Shown here piece by piece: positions 35,701 through 43,196 of a DNA stretch of 64,000 nt. The position numbers and the translations under genes were made by a program. The stretch is taken from NCBI RefSeq assembly GCF_002027705.1, contig NZ_MBTG01000035.1:1-64000 (forward strand), written 5' to 3'. A model generated the notes under the pieces. That model ran no database searches, had not been told where the DNA came from, and saw nothing but the letters and a program-made list of their open reading frames with translations. Origin of the DNA: Paenibacillus ferrarius. GTDB taxonomy: Bacteria; Bacillota; Bacilli; Paenibacillales; NBRC-103111. The first letter of the stretch is position 1, and the number at the start of each line of letters is the position of its first letter.

Positions 35701-36315
35701 TTCAGCATCTGTGCCGAAACCTAAGGAACGAAGCAAAACAGTTACTGGAATTTTACGCGTGCGGTCAATACGAACATAGATGATATCTTTCGCATCAGTC
35801 TCAAGTTCGAGCCAAGCTCCACGGTTCGGAATAACGGTTGCGGTGTAAGTTTTTTTGCCGTTTTTATCCACTTTCGTGCTATAATAAACACTGGGTGAAC
35901 GAACGAGCTGGGAGACGATTACACGCTCCGCACCGTTAATAATGAACGTTCCCGTGTCAGTCATGATAGGGAAATCCCCCATGAACACTTCTTGTTCTTT
36001 GACCTCGCCGGTTTCCTTATTAATCAAACGGACTTTGACTCTTAACGGCGCCGCATAGGTTACGTCGCGTTCTTTGGATTCATCAACTGAATACTTAGGA
36101 TCGCCTAAGCTATAGTCAATAAACTCCAGTACCAGGTTCCCTGTAAAATCCTGAATCGGAGAGATATCCTGAAACATCTCACGAAGTCCCTCTTCCAAAA
36201 ACCACTCATACGATTTTTGCTGGATTTCAATCAGGTTTGGAATGCCCAGCACCTCATTAATTCGTGCATAAGTCCTGCGTTTACGTCGTCCAAATTGAAC
36301 AAGATGTCCCGCCAA
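32776..36315 (-). CDS. rpoB: RNA polymerase beta subunit
   Basis: Beta (1179 aa). The rifampicin cluster reads [16 protein letters not shown] and then [14 protein letters not shown], with the key Asp, His and Ser of sensitive enzymes. The C-terminal [20 protein letters not shown] is intact, followed by an acidic tail. The start is TTG at 36315 with AGGGGTG 8 nt upstream; B. subtilis rpoB also uses an N-terminus of this kind. Confidence 0.98.
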   Translation of the reverse strand: [1179 protein letters not shown]

Positions 36316-36386
36316 CTTTCATTCACCCCTCAACTCTACTCAATAAATAAAAAGAAAGAAGAAAAACTTCGACCGACGTACACTCA

Positions 36387-36413
36387 GGACGCCTCCGTTA
36401 GTGGAGCCCGTCC
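36387..36413 (-). other. Stem-loop in the rpoB 5' leader
   Basis: On the minus strand GGACG/CGTCC and CTCC/GGAG arms form a two-part stem around ACTAAC, about 70 nt upstream of rpoB. It is not directly followed by a T-run, so it is not an evident terminator; its role is unknown. The rest of 36316-36694 is AT-rich, with no gene and no clear sigma-A promoter with a matching -10. Confidence 0.45.
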
Positions 36414-36556
36414 GAATAAGCGACTGTATGGATGAAGGTTTTTCTCTGTCATCACTAAAACTTTTCCAAATATTTCTTCTCATCCTGTTAGAGTTTCCCA
36501 AAATTCAAACATTATACGTTATACGTTCAAATTTTATTCATCTCGGACGAAAAAAA

Positions 36557-36641
36557 GACTTGACATTTTTGTTAACTAAAGACATGTGTCCCATCTTAAT
36601 ACTGACATTTTTTAATAATACCACATCTAAAATGTCAAGTC
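36557..36641. repeat. 13-bp perfect inverted repeat upstream of rpoB
   Basis: GACTTGACATTTT (36557-36569) recurs inverted as AAAATGTCAAGTC (36629-36641), 59 bp apart. Each arm contains a consensus TTGACA -35 hexamer pointing inward, but I find no convincing -10 at 16-18 bp on either strand. Confidence 0.7.
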
Positions 36642-36694
36642 AAACAAATTCCCGCGATTATGAGATAAGACTTTCAGCCTGTCGCTTAGGAAGC

Positions 36695-37291
36695 TTATTT
36701 CGTTGCCTTGAGAATCTTATAGCCTTTATCCTTGGAGACTTCAACAACGTCACGATAGAGTGACTCCAGCTTCTTCATCGCCGAAGGAGCGCCTTGTTTC
36801 TTTTGAATCACAACCCAGATGGCTCCACCTTCCACTAAGCAATCATAAGCATCTGTGAAAATGCGATGGACCACTTCTTTGCCGGCGCGAATCGGAGGAT
36901 TCGTCAGCACAGCATCATAACGCTGATCTTTCACTTGCTCCAGCAGATCGCTTTGGATAATGCTTACGTTAGCGATGCCGTTGCGCTTGGCGTTATCTAA
37001 TGAAAGCTCAATCGCTCTTTCATTGATGTCGACCATTGTCACATGCCCCTTCGGACACATCGCAGCAGCACTAAGCCCAATGGGTCCATAGCCGCACCCA
37101 ACATCCAAAACTTTGGCATCTTCATTCAACTGCATCGTTTCAATCAAATGCTTACTTCCATAATCGACACCTTTTTTCGAAAAGACGCCCGCATCCGTCA
37201 AGAATGTGTACGTCTTGCCGCGCAGCACTTCTTGCATAGTGTGAACATCCCGTTTAGCCGTAGGCCGCTGCGTATAATAGTGCTCTGACAC
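36695..37291 (-). CDS. RsmC-like class I SAM-dependent methyltransferase
   Basis: Methyltransferase small domain protein (198 aa). SAM-binding motif L-D-V-G-C-G-Y-G-P-I-G (about 60-70), acidic D-I-N-E-R (motif II) and N-P-P-I-R (motif IV), which marks N-methyltransferases of exocyclic amines in RNA. It is homologous by position to B. subtilis YbxB between rplL and rpoB. It corresponds to the catalytic half of E. coli RsmC, so a 16S rRNA guanine-N2 target is likely but unproven. Confidence 0.85.
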   Translation of the reverse strand: MSEHYYTQRPTAKRDVHTMQEVLRGKTYTFLTDAGVFSKKGVDYGSKHLIETMQLNEDAKVLDVGCGYGPIGLSAAAMCPKGHVTMVDINERAIELSLDNAKRNGIANVSIIQSDLLEQVKDQRYDAVLTNPPIRAGKEVVHRIFTDAYDCLVEGGAIWVVIQKKQGAPSAMKKLESLYRDVVEVSKDKGYKILKATK

Positions 37292-37380
37292 GTTAAGCTT
37301 CCCTCCTTCTTTTTACCTATAGGAAAATCTAATAACAGAGCGCGTTCCTAAGGCTTTCCTAAGGGTAAAAACTTAGGTTT

Positions 37381-37415
37381 AAAAAAACCCCTTGAAGGCA
37401 AGCTTCAAGAGGTTT
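37381..37415 (-). terminator. Terminator after rplL
   Basis: On the minus strand AAACCTCTTGAAG pairs with CTTCAAGGGGTTT around a short loop, followed by a T-run. Read-through would feed rsmC-like and rpoBC. Confidence 0.85.
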
Positions 37416-37430
37416 CCTAAGGTAAAGAAA

Positions 37431-37796
37431 TTATTTCACTTCTACGGAAGCGCCAGCTTCAGTAAGCTTAGCTTTAACAGCTTCTGCTTCTTCTTGGCTA
37501 ACTTTTTCTTTAACTGCTTTTGGAGCTCCGTCAACAAGGTCTTTCGCTTCTTTCAGGCCAAGACCTGTGATTTCGCGAACTACTTTGATTACGTTGATTT
37601 TGGATGCGCCAGCGCTTGTCAAGATAACGTCAAACTCAGTTTGAGCTTCTTCAACTGCTACTGCTGCGCCACCGCCAGCTGCTACTGGAGCTGCTGCTGT
37701 TACGCCAAACTCTTCTTCGATTGCTTTAACCAGGTCGTTCAATTCCAAGATTGTCATGCCTTTGATTGCTTCTAGGATCGTTGCATTTGTGCTCAT
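37431..37796 (-). CDS. rplL: 50S ribosomal protein L7/L12
   Basis: L12 (121 aa), stalk protein that recruits GTPase factors. An N-terminal dimerisation domain, an Ala/Gly/Val-rich hinge (A-A-A-P-V-A-A-G-G-G-A-A-V-A) and a C-terminal domain with I-K-V-V-R-E-I-T-G-L-G-L-K-E-A-K. Confidence 0.98.
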   Translation of the reverse strand: MSTNATILEAIKGMTILELNDLVKAIEEEFGVTAAAPVAAGGGAAVAVEEAQTEFDVILTSAGASKINVIKVVREITGLGLKEAKDLVDGAPKAVKEKVSQEEAEAVKAKLTEAGASVEVK

Positions 37797-37851
37797 GGTT
37801 AAACCTCCATTATCATTTCATATATTTTGTGGTTGTTGTTGTAAAACAAAA

Positions 37852-38361
37852 TTAAGCTTGACCTTCAGCTTCTTTTTTCTCAGCAACTGCTTTAACAGCA
37901 AGTGCAAAGTTACGAACTGGAGCTTGAAGAACGCTAAGCAACATGGAGAGAAGACCATCTCTGGATGGAAGTTCAGCAAGTGCTTTGATTTGATCGTATC
38001 CAACTACGCGGCCTTCGACCACGCCACCTTTTACGCTCAATTGATCATTCTTTTTCGCAAATTCAGTCAAGATTTTCGCTGGAGCAACTAGATCGTCTTT
38101 GCTGAAAGCAATAGCAGTTGGACCTGTAAGGTACTCATCCAATGCGCTTAGCTCAGCATTTGCCGATGCGCGTCTAGCCAACGAGTTCTTGAGAACTACG
38201 AATTCAATACCAGCTTCGCGCAAGGTTTTACGCAGCTGTGTTACTTGAGCTACGTTTAAACCGCGGTAGTCTGCGATAATTGTAGAAGCACTAGCTTTAA
38301 ACTTCTCAGTTACTTCAGCTACTGCTTGCTCTTTCTCTGCAAGAATTTTCGCGTTTGCCAT
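37852..38361 (-). CDS. rplJ: 50S ribosomal protein L10
   Basis: L10 (169 aa), base of the stalk. It has I-I-A-D-Y-R-G-L-x-V-A-Q-V-T-Q-L-R and V-V-L-K-N-S-L-A-R-R-A. The ATG at 38361 has GAGGTG 4 nt upstream; a longer frame from GTG at 38373 starts within that ribosome binding site. Confidence 0.97.
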   Translation of the reverse strand: MANAKILAEKEQAVAEVTEKFKASASTIIADYRGLNVAQVTQLRKTLREAGIEFVVLKNSLARRASANAELSALDEYLTGPTAIAFSKDDLVAPAKILTEFAKKNDQLSVKGGVVEGRVVGYDQIKALAELPSRDGLLSMLLSVLQAPVRNFALAVKAVAEKKEAEGQA

Positions 38362-38373
38362 AGTACACCTCAC

Positions 38374-38610
38374 TTCTTATGCATTTATCATTCAAGTTCG
38401 CAAACAGTAGGAGCATCAGCATTCCTTATAAAATAAGAAATGCCTTCGTAGACGCTACGAAGGCATGATGTGTTCACTTTTTCCCTGATGTACAAAGAAA
38501 TCGCTATATATATCATAACACCTCGGTAGGAAATTAAGCCCGGTGGCACCTACTGTCTACGGTTTGCATATTCATTTTTAGGACCTTTGATAGAGTATCA
38601 TGCCCAGCAA
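38374..38610 (-). ncRNA. L10 leader (rplJL autoregulatory 5' UTR)
   Basis: The 273-nt gap before rplJ holds a strong 11-bp hairpin (38441-38451 with 38455-38465), followed on the minus strand by a T-rich tract. It is therefore terminator-like and sits upstream of rplJ rather than after a gene. Firmicute rplJ leaders use this layout: L10(L12)4 binding controls the operon, with an attenuator near the gene. The upstream part (38530-38610) is presumed to hold the L10 site, which I cannot fold with confidence. Confidence 0.6.
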
Positions 38611-38634
38611 CCGAAGTCAACTGGAAGCTTCTAC

Positions 38635-39327
38635 TTATCTGAAGGATGACAGGTTCACACGAACACTAGGGCCCATAGTCGAAGATACAGCAATGTTCTT
38701 CAGGTAAACACCTTTAGCCGCTGCTGGTTTCGCTCTAACAAGCGCATCAACCAATGCTTTGAAATTTTCATTCAACTTGTCTGCATCGAAAGATACTTTA
38801 CCAAGTGGAGCATGAATTTGTCCTGCTTTATCAAGACGGTATTCGATTTTACCAGCTTTGATCTCCTGAACAGCTTTGGTAACGTCGAAAGTAACTGTTC
38901 CTGCTTTAGGGTTTGGCATTAAACCTTTACCCCCGAGGATACGACCCAGTTTACCCACTTCGCTCATCATGTCTGGAGTAGCTACGCAAACGTCAAATTC
39001 GAACCAACCTTGTTGAATTTTGTTGATCATGTCAGCATCACCAACAAAATCTGCACCAGCTGCTTCAGCTTCTTTCGCTTTCTCGCCTTTGGCAAATACG
39101 AGTACACGTTTTGTTTTACCAGTACCGTGTGGAAGTACAACGACACCACGAACAGCCTGATCTTGTTTTCTTGGGTCAACACCCAGACGAACTGCAACAT
39201 CTACAGTTTCATCGAATTTAGCAGGAGCTGTTTTCTTAACAAGCTCGATTGCTTCTGATGGATCATACAAGGTTTCAGCATTTACAAGCTGAGATACCTC
39301 GCGGTATTTTTTACCGTGTTTAGGCAT
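38635..39327 (-). CDS. rplA: 50S ribosomal protein L1
   Basis: L1 (230 aa), mobile L1-stalk protein and translational repressor of the L11 operon in many bacteria. It has M-P-K-H-G-K-K-Y, G-R-I-L-G-G-K-G-L-M-P-N-P-K-A-G-T-V and the last-helix region. Confidence 0.97.
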   Translation of the reverse strand: MPKHGKKYREVSQLVNAETLYDPSEAIELVKKTAPAKFDETVDVAVRLGVDPRKQDQAVRGVVVLPHGTGKTKRVLVFAKGEKAKEAEAAGADFVGDADMINKIQQGWFEFDVCVATPDMMSEVGKLGRILGGKGLMPNPKAGTVTFDVTKAVQEIKAGKIEYRLDKAGQIHAPLGKVSFDADKLNENFKALVDALVRAKPAAAKGVYLKNIAVSSTMGPSVRVNLSSFR

Positions 39328-39448
39328 AATGATATTCCTCCTTAGTGGTATTAGCGGATAATCCTCCCACCGAGCGGCTGAAGAGTTCCCTCAAAGAAAA
39401 CTCACTTCGCAAGCGATTGCTTAACGGTTAACCGCATTCCTTGCGGAA

Positions 39449-39874
39449 TTAATCTTCGATAGTGATTCCCATGCTGCGAGCAGTACCTTCGACCATACGC
39501 ATTGCAGCCTCAACGGATGCAGCATTCAAGTCAGGCATTTTTTGTTCAGCGATTTCGCGAACTTTTGCACGTTTCACAGTTGCAACTTTCTTTTTGTTTG
39601 GTTCACCGGATCCTTTTTCGATACCAGCAACGACGCGAAGAAGAACTGCAGCCGGAGGCGTTTTAGTGATGAATGTAAAGGAGCGATCCTCGAATACTGT
39701 GATTTCAACCGGAATGATAAGACCAACTTGATCAGCAGTACGCGCGTTAAACTCTTTACAGAAAGCCATAATGTTCACACCTGCTTGACCCAATGCTGGA
39801 CCGATCGGTGGTGCTGGATTTGCTTTCGCAGCTTGAACTTGAAGCTTCACGATTTTGATAACCTTTTTTGCCAT
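39449..39874 (-). CDS. rplK: 50S ribosomal protein L11
   Basis: L11 (141 aa), needed for RelA-type activation and factor binding. It has K-L-Q-V-x-A-x-K-A-N-P-A-P-P-I-G-P-A-L-G and G-T-A-R-S-M-G-I near the end. The ATG at 39874 has GGAGGTG 6 nt upstream and gives the family length. Confidence 0.97.
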   Translation of the reverse strand: MAKKVIKIVKLQVQAAKANPAPPIGPALGQAGVNIMAFCKEFNARTADQVGLIIPVEITVFEDRSFTFITKTPPAAVLLRVVAGIEKGSGEPNKKKVATVKRAKVREIAEQKMPDLNAASVEAAMRMVEGTARSMGITIED

Positions 39875-39926
39875 GATAGACACCTCCTTGCATTTAATAT
39901 GGAATCTGATGCGATCCCACTAACGA

Positions 39927-39950
39927 AGGTCTATCCCGAGGAATAGACCT
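39927..39950 (-). promoter_or_regulatory. Hairpin in the nusG-rplK spacer (possible L1 site)
   Basis: On the minus strand AGGTCTAT and ATAGACCT form a perfect 8-bp stem around an 8-nt loop, 53 nt before rplK. There is no T-tract, so it is probably not a terminator. L1 represses the L11-L1 mRNA through a leader structure in other bacteria; that link is inferred. Confidence 0.35.
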
Positions 39951-39975
39951 GGCAGAAACCCTTGGTTGTCTTGTT

Positions 39976-40509
39976 TTATAGCTTTTCCACTTGGTCGAAA
40001 TCGAGCTCAAGCGGGGTTTCTCTACCAAACATGTTGACATGCACCTTAAGTTTACCCTTGTCAGCCACAATTTCCTCAACAGATCCAACAAAGTTTGCGA
40101 AAGGTCCCACCTTGACGCGTACGGTTTCTTTGAGTTCGAAGTCGATAATCTCCTTCGGCTCTTCCATCCCCATATGCTTCAAAATAGATTCAACTTCCTC
40201 AGGTAATAATGCAGTCGGTTTAGAGCCGGATCCTGTAGAACCTACGAATCCAGTCACTCCTGGCGTATTACGCACTACGTACCAAGAGTCGTCCGTTTGA
40301 ATCATTTCGACGAGGACATATCCTGGGTAAACTTTGCGCATGACGACTTTTTTCTTGCCGTCTTTGTTTACCAATTCTTCTTCCATGGGCACAAGCACAC
40401 GGAAGATCTTGTCCGTCATTTCCATAGATTCTACACGTTTCTCTAGGTTGGCTTTCACTTTGTTCTCATACCCTGAATAGGTATGTACGACGTACCATCT
40501 TTTTTCCAT
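39976..40509 (-). CDS. nusG: Transcription termination/antitermination factor NusG
   Basis: NusG (177 aa). The NGN domain (W-Y-V-V-H-T-Y-S-G-Y-E-N-K-V-K) is followed by a C-terminal KOW domain (G-P-F-A-N-F-V-G-S-V-E-E-I). In Firmicutes NusG promotes pausing at T-rich non-template DNA. The ATG at 40509 has AGGTG 9 nt upstream. Confidence 0.97.
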   Translation of the reverse strand: MEKRWYVVHTYSGYENKVKANLEKRVESMEMTDKIFRVLVPMEEELVNKDGKKKVVMRKVYPGYVLVEMIQTDDSWYVVRNTPGVTGFVGSTGSGSKPTALLPEEVESILKHMGMEEPKEIIDFELKETVRVKVGPFANFVGSVEEIVADKGKLKVHVNMFGRETPLELDFDQVEKL

Positions 40510-40533
40510 GAATAAATTCACCTATAGTCCTGT

Positions 40534-40746
40534 TTATTTAAAAACAAGGCGCAGCAACTCAGAAATTCCTAGATCAAGCACAAAAAAATAAATAGCAACA
40601 AAAGCTACGGTACCAATAACGACAAGCGTATAGGTAGTCATCTCTTTGCGACTTGGCCACTTGACCTTTTTGAGTTCTGTCCAACTGTCGGTGAAGAAGG
40701 AAAAAGTGGATCCGAAGCTTTGTCTCATTCTAGCCAAGAACGCCAC
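40534..40746 (-). CDS. secE: Protein translocase subunit SecE
   Basis: Single-span SecE (70 aa), with the amphipathic segment E-L-K-K-V-K-W-P-S-R-K-E and one transmembrane helix (about 42-63). GTG start at 40746 with GGAGGTG 6 nt upstream. Order rpmG-secE-nusG is conserved. Confidence 0.96.
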   Translation of the reverse strand: MAFLARMRQSFGSTFSFFTDSWTELKKVKWPSRKEMTTYTLVVIGTVAFVAIYFFVLDLGISELLRLVFK

Positions 40747-40765
40747 AAACTACACCTCCAAAGAA

Positions 40766-40915
40766 CTACCTAGTCTCGCGATGAGCAGTATGTTCATTGC
40801 AAAATTTGCAATATTTCTTCAACTCAATACGGTCGGGATTGTTGCGCTTATTTTTAGTGGATGCATAGTTTCTTTGTTTGCAATTTGTGCACGCTAATGT
40901 GATGATGACCCGCAT
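40766..40915 (-). CDS. rpmG: 50S ribosomal protein L33, zinc-binding type
   Basis: A 49-aa protein translated by hand. It begins M-R-V-I-I-T-L-A-C-T-N-C and ends H-R-E-T-R. Cys9, Cys12, Cys36 and Cys39 form a zinc site, so it is the C+ paralogue. AGGAGGTG lies upstream; secE follows after 19 bp. Confidence 0.95.
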   Translation of the reverse strand: MRVIITLACTNCKQRNYASTKNKRNNPDRIELKKYCKFCNEHTAHRETR

Positions 40916-40999
40916 GATGTACACCTCCTACAGACACGTTCTAATTAAAGCCCTTCGAAGCGCGTCAAAAAGAAAGCGACTTTTAGGGCTACCTGAAAT

Positions 41000-41029
41000 A
41001 CTTTATCACAATCCGTGATAGAGTGTCAA
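41000..41029 (-). promoter_or_regulatory. Promoter of rpmG-secE-nusG with embedded palindrome
   Basis: On the minus strand TTGACA (41029-41024), 18 bp, then TAAAGT (41005-41000). The palindrome TATCAC-N5-GTGATA (41004-41020) fills most of the spacer and reaches the -10, as an operator could. Confidence 0.55.
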
Positions 41030-41102
41030 GGCTCAAGTCTCACAAAAGCGAGAGTATCAACAGTATAGACTCTCCAGCGAATTGTTAAACATCCGTACAA
41101 AG

Positions 41103-41135
41103 AAAAATACCCGCGCAGTTGTAGCAGCACGGGTA
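41103..41135 (-). terminator. Terminator of sigH
   Basis: On the minus strand TACCCG/CGGGTA arms with a long loop that has further pairing, followed by a T-tract directly after the sigH stop. Confidence 0.8.
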
Positions 41136-41139
41136 CCAT

Positions 41140-41784
41140 TTATAAATCTCTAACTTCCAGATATCTTTCCAACTTGCGTTTGACGCGTTGAAGAGCATTA
41201 TCAATAGACTTCACATGTCGATCGAGATCAACAGCAATCTCTTGGTAGGATCTACCGTCAAGATAAAGCATCAGTACTCTGCGCTCTAAGTCGCTTAATA
41301 TCTCTCCCATTTTATCTTCAAGGCCCGTAAACTCCTCTTGATTAATCACGAGCTCCTCAGGATCAGTCACCCGGGAACCACTAATAACGTCAAGCAAGGT
41401 ACGATCAGAATCTTCATCATAGATAGGTTTGTCCAGTGAAACATAGGAATTAAGAGGAATGTGCTTCTGACGCGTTGCTGTCTTGATGGCCGTGATGATC
41501 TGTCTCGTGATGCACAGTTCAGCAAAGGCTTTGAATGAAGCAAGCTTGTCTCCTCGGAAGTCGCGAATAGATTTGTATAAACCTATCATGCCTTCCTGCA
41601 CAATGTCTTCTCGGTCTGCACCTATCAAAAAATAAGAACGTGCTTTGGCACGTACGAAATTCTTATATTTATTGATAAGGTATTCCAACGCTTCGCTATT
41701 GCCTTCACGGACTGCTTCGACGATGTCTTCATCTGGCTTGAGGTCATAATCATACATTCTCAGTTCTTTGAGGTCGACACTCAC
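41140..41784 (-). CDS. sigH: RNA polymerase sigma-H factor
   Basis: Sigma-70 family factor (214 aa) for the transition to sporulation. Region 2 has E-Y-L-I-N-K-Y-K-N-F-V-R and D-I-V-Q-E-G-M-I-G-L-Y-K-S-I-R-D-F. Region 4 has the HTH around R-S-Y-Q-E-I-A-V-D-L-D-R-H-V-K-S-I-D-N-A. A GTG start at 41784 puts GGAGGG 7 nt upstream; two TTG codons just before it are too close. It has its own promoter and terminator. Confidence 0.95.
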   Translation of the reverse strand: MSVDLKELRMYDYDLKPDEDIVEAVREGNSEALEYLINKYKNFVRAKARSYFLIGADREDIVQEGMIGLYKSIRDFRGDKLASFKAFAELCITRQIITAIKTATRQKHIPLNSYVSLDKPIYDEDSDRTLLDVISGSRVTDPEELVINQEEFTGLEDKMGEILSDLERRVLMLYLDGRSYQEIAVDLDRHVKSIDNALQRVKRKLERYLEVRDL

Positions 41785-41839
41785 CAACAATCCCTCCGGC
41801 CTGCAGGACTACCCAGATTCTCTATAAAAGTTTAGGTTA

Positions 41840-41869
41840 AGTATACATGATGAAATCTCACACCGTCAA
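41840..41869 (-). promoter_or_regulatory. Sigma-A promoter of sigH
   Basis: On the minus strand TTGACG (41869-41864), 18 bp, then TATACT (41845-41840), about 55 bp before sigH, in the spacer after the rae1 stop. Confidence 0.65.
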
Positions 41870-41904
41870 CGGGGAACCGCCCCATTTCTAGCATTTGGAG
41901 GATT

Positions 41905-42417
41905 TCACTCGCCTCTTCGCCAGCGTTCGAACTGTGCTTTAAGCTCATTGCTCAGCTTTCCTTCGAACGGATTGCGTTTCGTTGATGTTTCTGGATGAAT
42001 GCGTTCTCGCACTTCTTTGCGATTCTGCTTGATTTTGACCAGCAATTCACCGGCAGGCAAACGAAGAGCGCCTTTGCCGAAAATCACATGCTGCTCAATC
42101 ATATCCGAAGTTGCGACATAGATTTGCTTGCGGCGGCCCATCAAATTCGTGACCAAACGCTCGATTCGTTCATCTGCCGTTTCCTTCTCTTTGGTGTAGA
42201 GGACATTCAATTTGCTTTGCACATACTTCTTCCCTAACCCCGGCACCATATAAGCATCAAAAACAAGATAGACCTTCATCCCAGAGTAGGATTGATATTC
42301 CGCCAGCATATGGATCAATTTGTCCCGCGCGCCTTCCAGATCCGTATCCTTCAGTTTACTGAGTTCCGGCCAAGCTCCAATGATATTGTAGCCATCTACA
42401 ATCAGAAACTCTTCCAT
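41905..42417 (-). CDS. rae1: NYN/PIN-like ribonuclease Rae1 (YacP)
   Basis: NYN-domain protein (170 aa), homologue of B. subtilis Rae1, which cleaves mRNA in the ribosomal A site. N-terminal catalytic I-V-D-G-Y-N-I-I-G-A-W, then V-F-D-A-Y, T-A-D-E-R-I-E-R-L and A-T-S-D-M-I-E-Q provide the acidic residues of the PIN fold. It lies 5 bp after rlmB. Confidence 0.9.
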   Translation of the reverse strand: MEEFLIVDGYNIIGAWPELSKLKDTDLEGARDKLIHMLAEYQSYSGMKVYLVFDAYMVPGLGKKYVQSKLNVLYTKEKETADERIERLVTNLMGRRKQIYVATSDMIEQHVIFGKGALRLPAGELLVKIKQNRKEVRERIHPETSTKRNPFEGKLSNELKAQFERWRRGE

Positions 42418-42422
42418 CCCAT

Positions 42423-43169
42423 TTAACTCTGTTTACGCTGTCGTACCACTTCGTACATCAACACGCCCGCAGCAACGGATGCATTCAAAGAATTCACATG
42501 TCCCGCCATCGGCAGCTTCACCAAGAAGTCACACTTTTCCTTAATTAATCGGCCAACGCCTTTGCCTTCATTCCCAATAACGAGCGCAATAGGCATGTTG
42601 AAATTAGCTCGATAGACATCCTGTGCAGCAGATACGTCCGTTCCTGCCACCCAAACACCTTGTTCTTTCAATTTCTCAATCGTTTGTGCGATATTCGTTA
42701 CGCGTGCAACCGGTACGTATTCAACAGCCCCCGCGGAAGTTTTGGAAACGGTGGCCGTGAGCCCAACCGAACGGCGTTTGGGAATAATAACGCCATGAAC
42801 CCCTGTACAGTCAGCCGTCCGCAAAATAGAACCCAGATTATGCGGATCCTCAATCTCATCCAAAATCAAAATAAACGGCTCTTGCCCCAATTCCTTGGCT
42901 TTCGCCAGAATGTCTTCAACCTCCACATAAGCATAGGCCGCTACTTGCGCTACAACACCTTGGTGCTGCAACCCTTCCGCCATTTGGTCAAGCTTCCGTT
43001 TGTCTGTGAATTGCACTAGAATCCCCAAATTTTTGGCTTCTGCCACAATCGGGCCTGCGAACTGCTTCTGCGCATTCTCCGCTATCCATATTTTATTAAT
43101 TGTCCGGCCTGCACGAATCGCTTCTAACACGGAGTGCTTGCCGCCAATATACTCCTGATCTTCTTCCAT
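42423..43169 (-). CDS. rlmB: 23S rRNA (guanosine-2'-O-)-methyltransferase RlmB
   Basis: SPOUT methyltransferase (248 aa). The N-terminal L30e-like substrate-binding domain is followed by the knotted domain, with L-D-E-I-E-D-P-H-N-L-G-S-I-L-R-T-A, I-G-N-E-G-K-G-V and the C-terminal H-V-N-S-L-N-A-S-V-A-A-G. It corresponds to YacO/TrmH-type RlmB and sits in the usual place between mrnC and rae1. Confidence 0.93.
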   Translation of the reverse strand: MEEDQEYIGGKHSVLEAIRAGRTINKIWIAENAQKQFAGPIVAEAKNLGILVQFTDKRKLDQMAEGLQHQGVVAQVAAYAYVEVEDILAKAKELGQEPFILILDEIEDPHNLGSILRTADCTGVHGVIIPKRRSVGLTATVSKTSAGAVEYVPVARVTNIAQTIEKLKEQGVWVAGTDVSAAQDVYRANFNMPIALVIGNEGKGVGRLIKEKCDFLVKLPMAGHVNSLNASVAAGVLMYEVVRQRKQS

Positions 43170-43196
43170 TCTCTTTCTTCCTCCTAGACGTTTCGC

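Noticed and set aside
36557..36641. The facing TTGACA hexamers as ordinary rpoB promoters
   Set aside because: No acceptable -10 at 16-18 bp on either strand.
36401..36763. 120-codon plus-strand frame upstream of rpoB
   Set aside because: Composition is AT-driven, it overlaps the methyltransferase gene in antisense, and there is no ribosome binding site.
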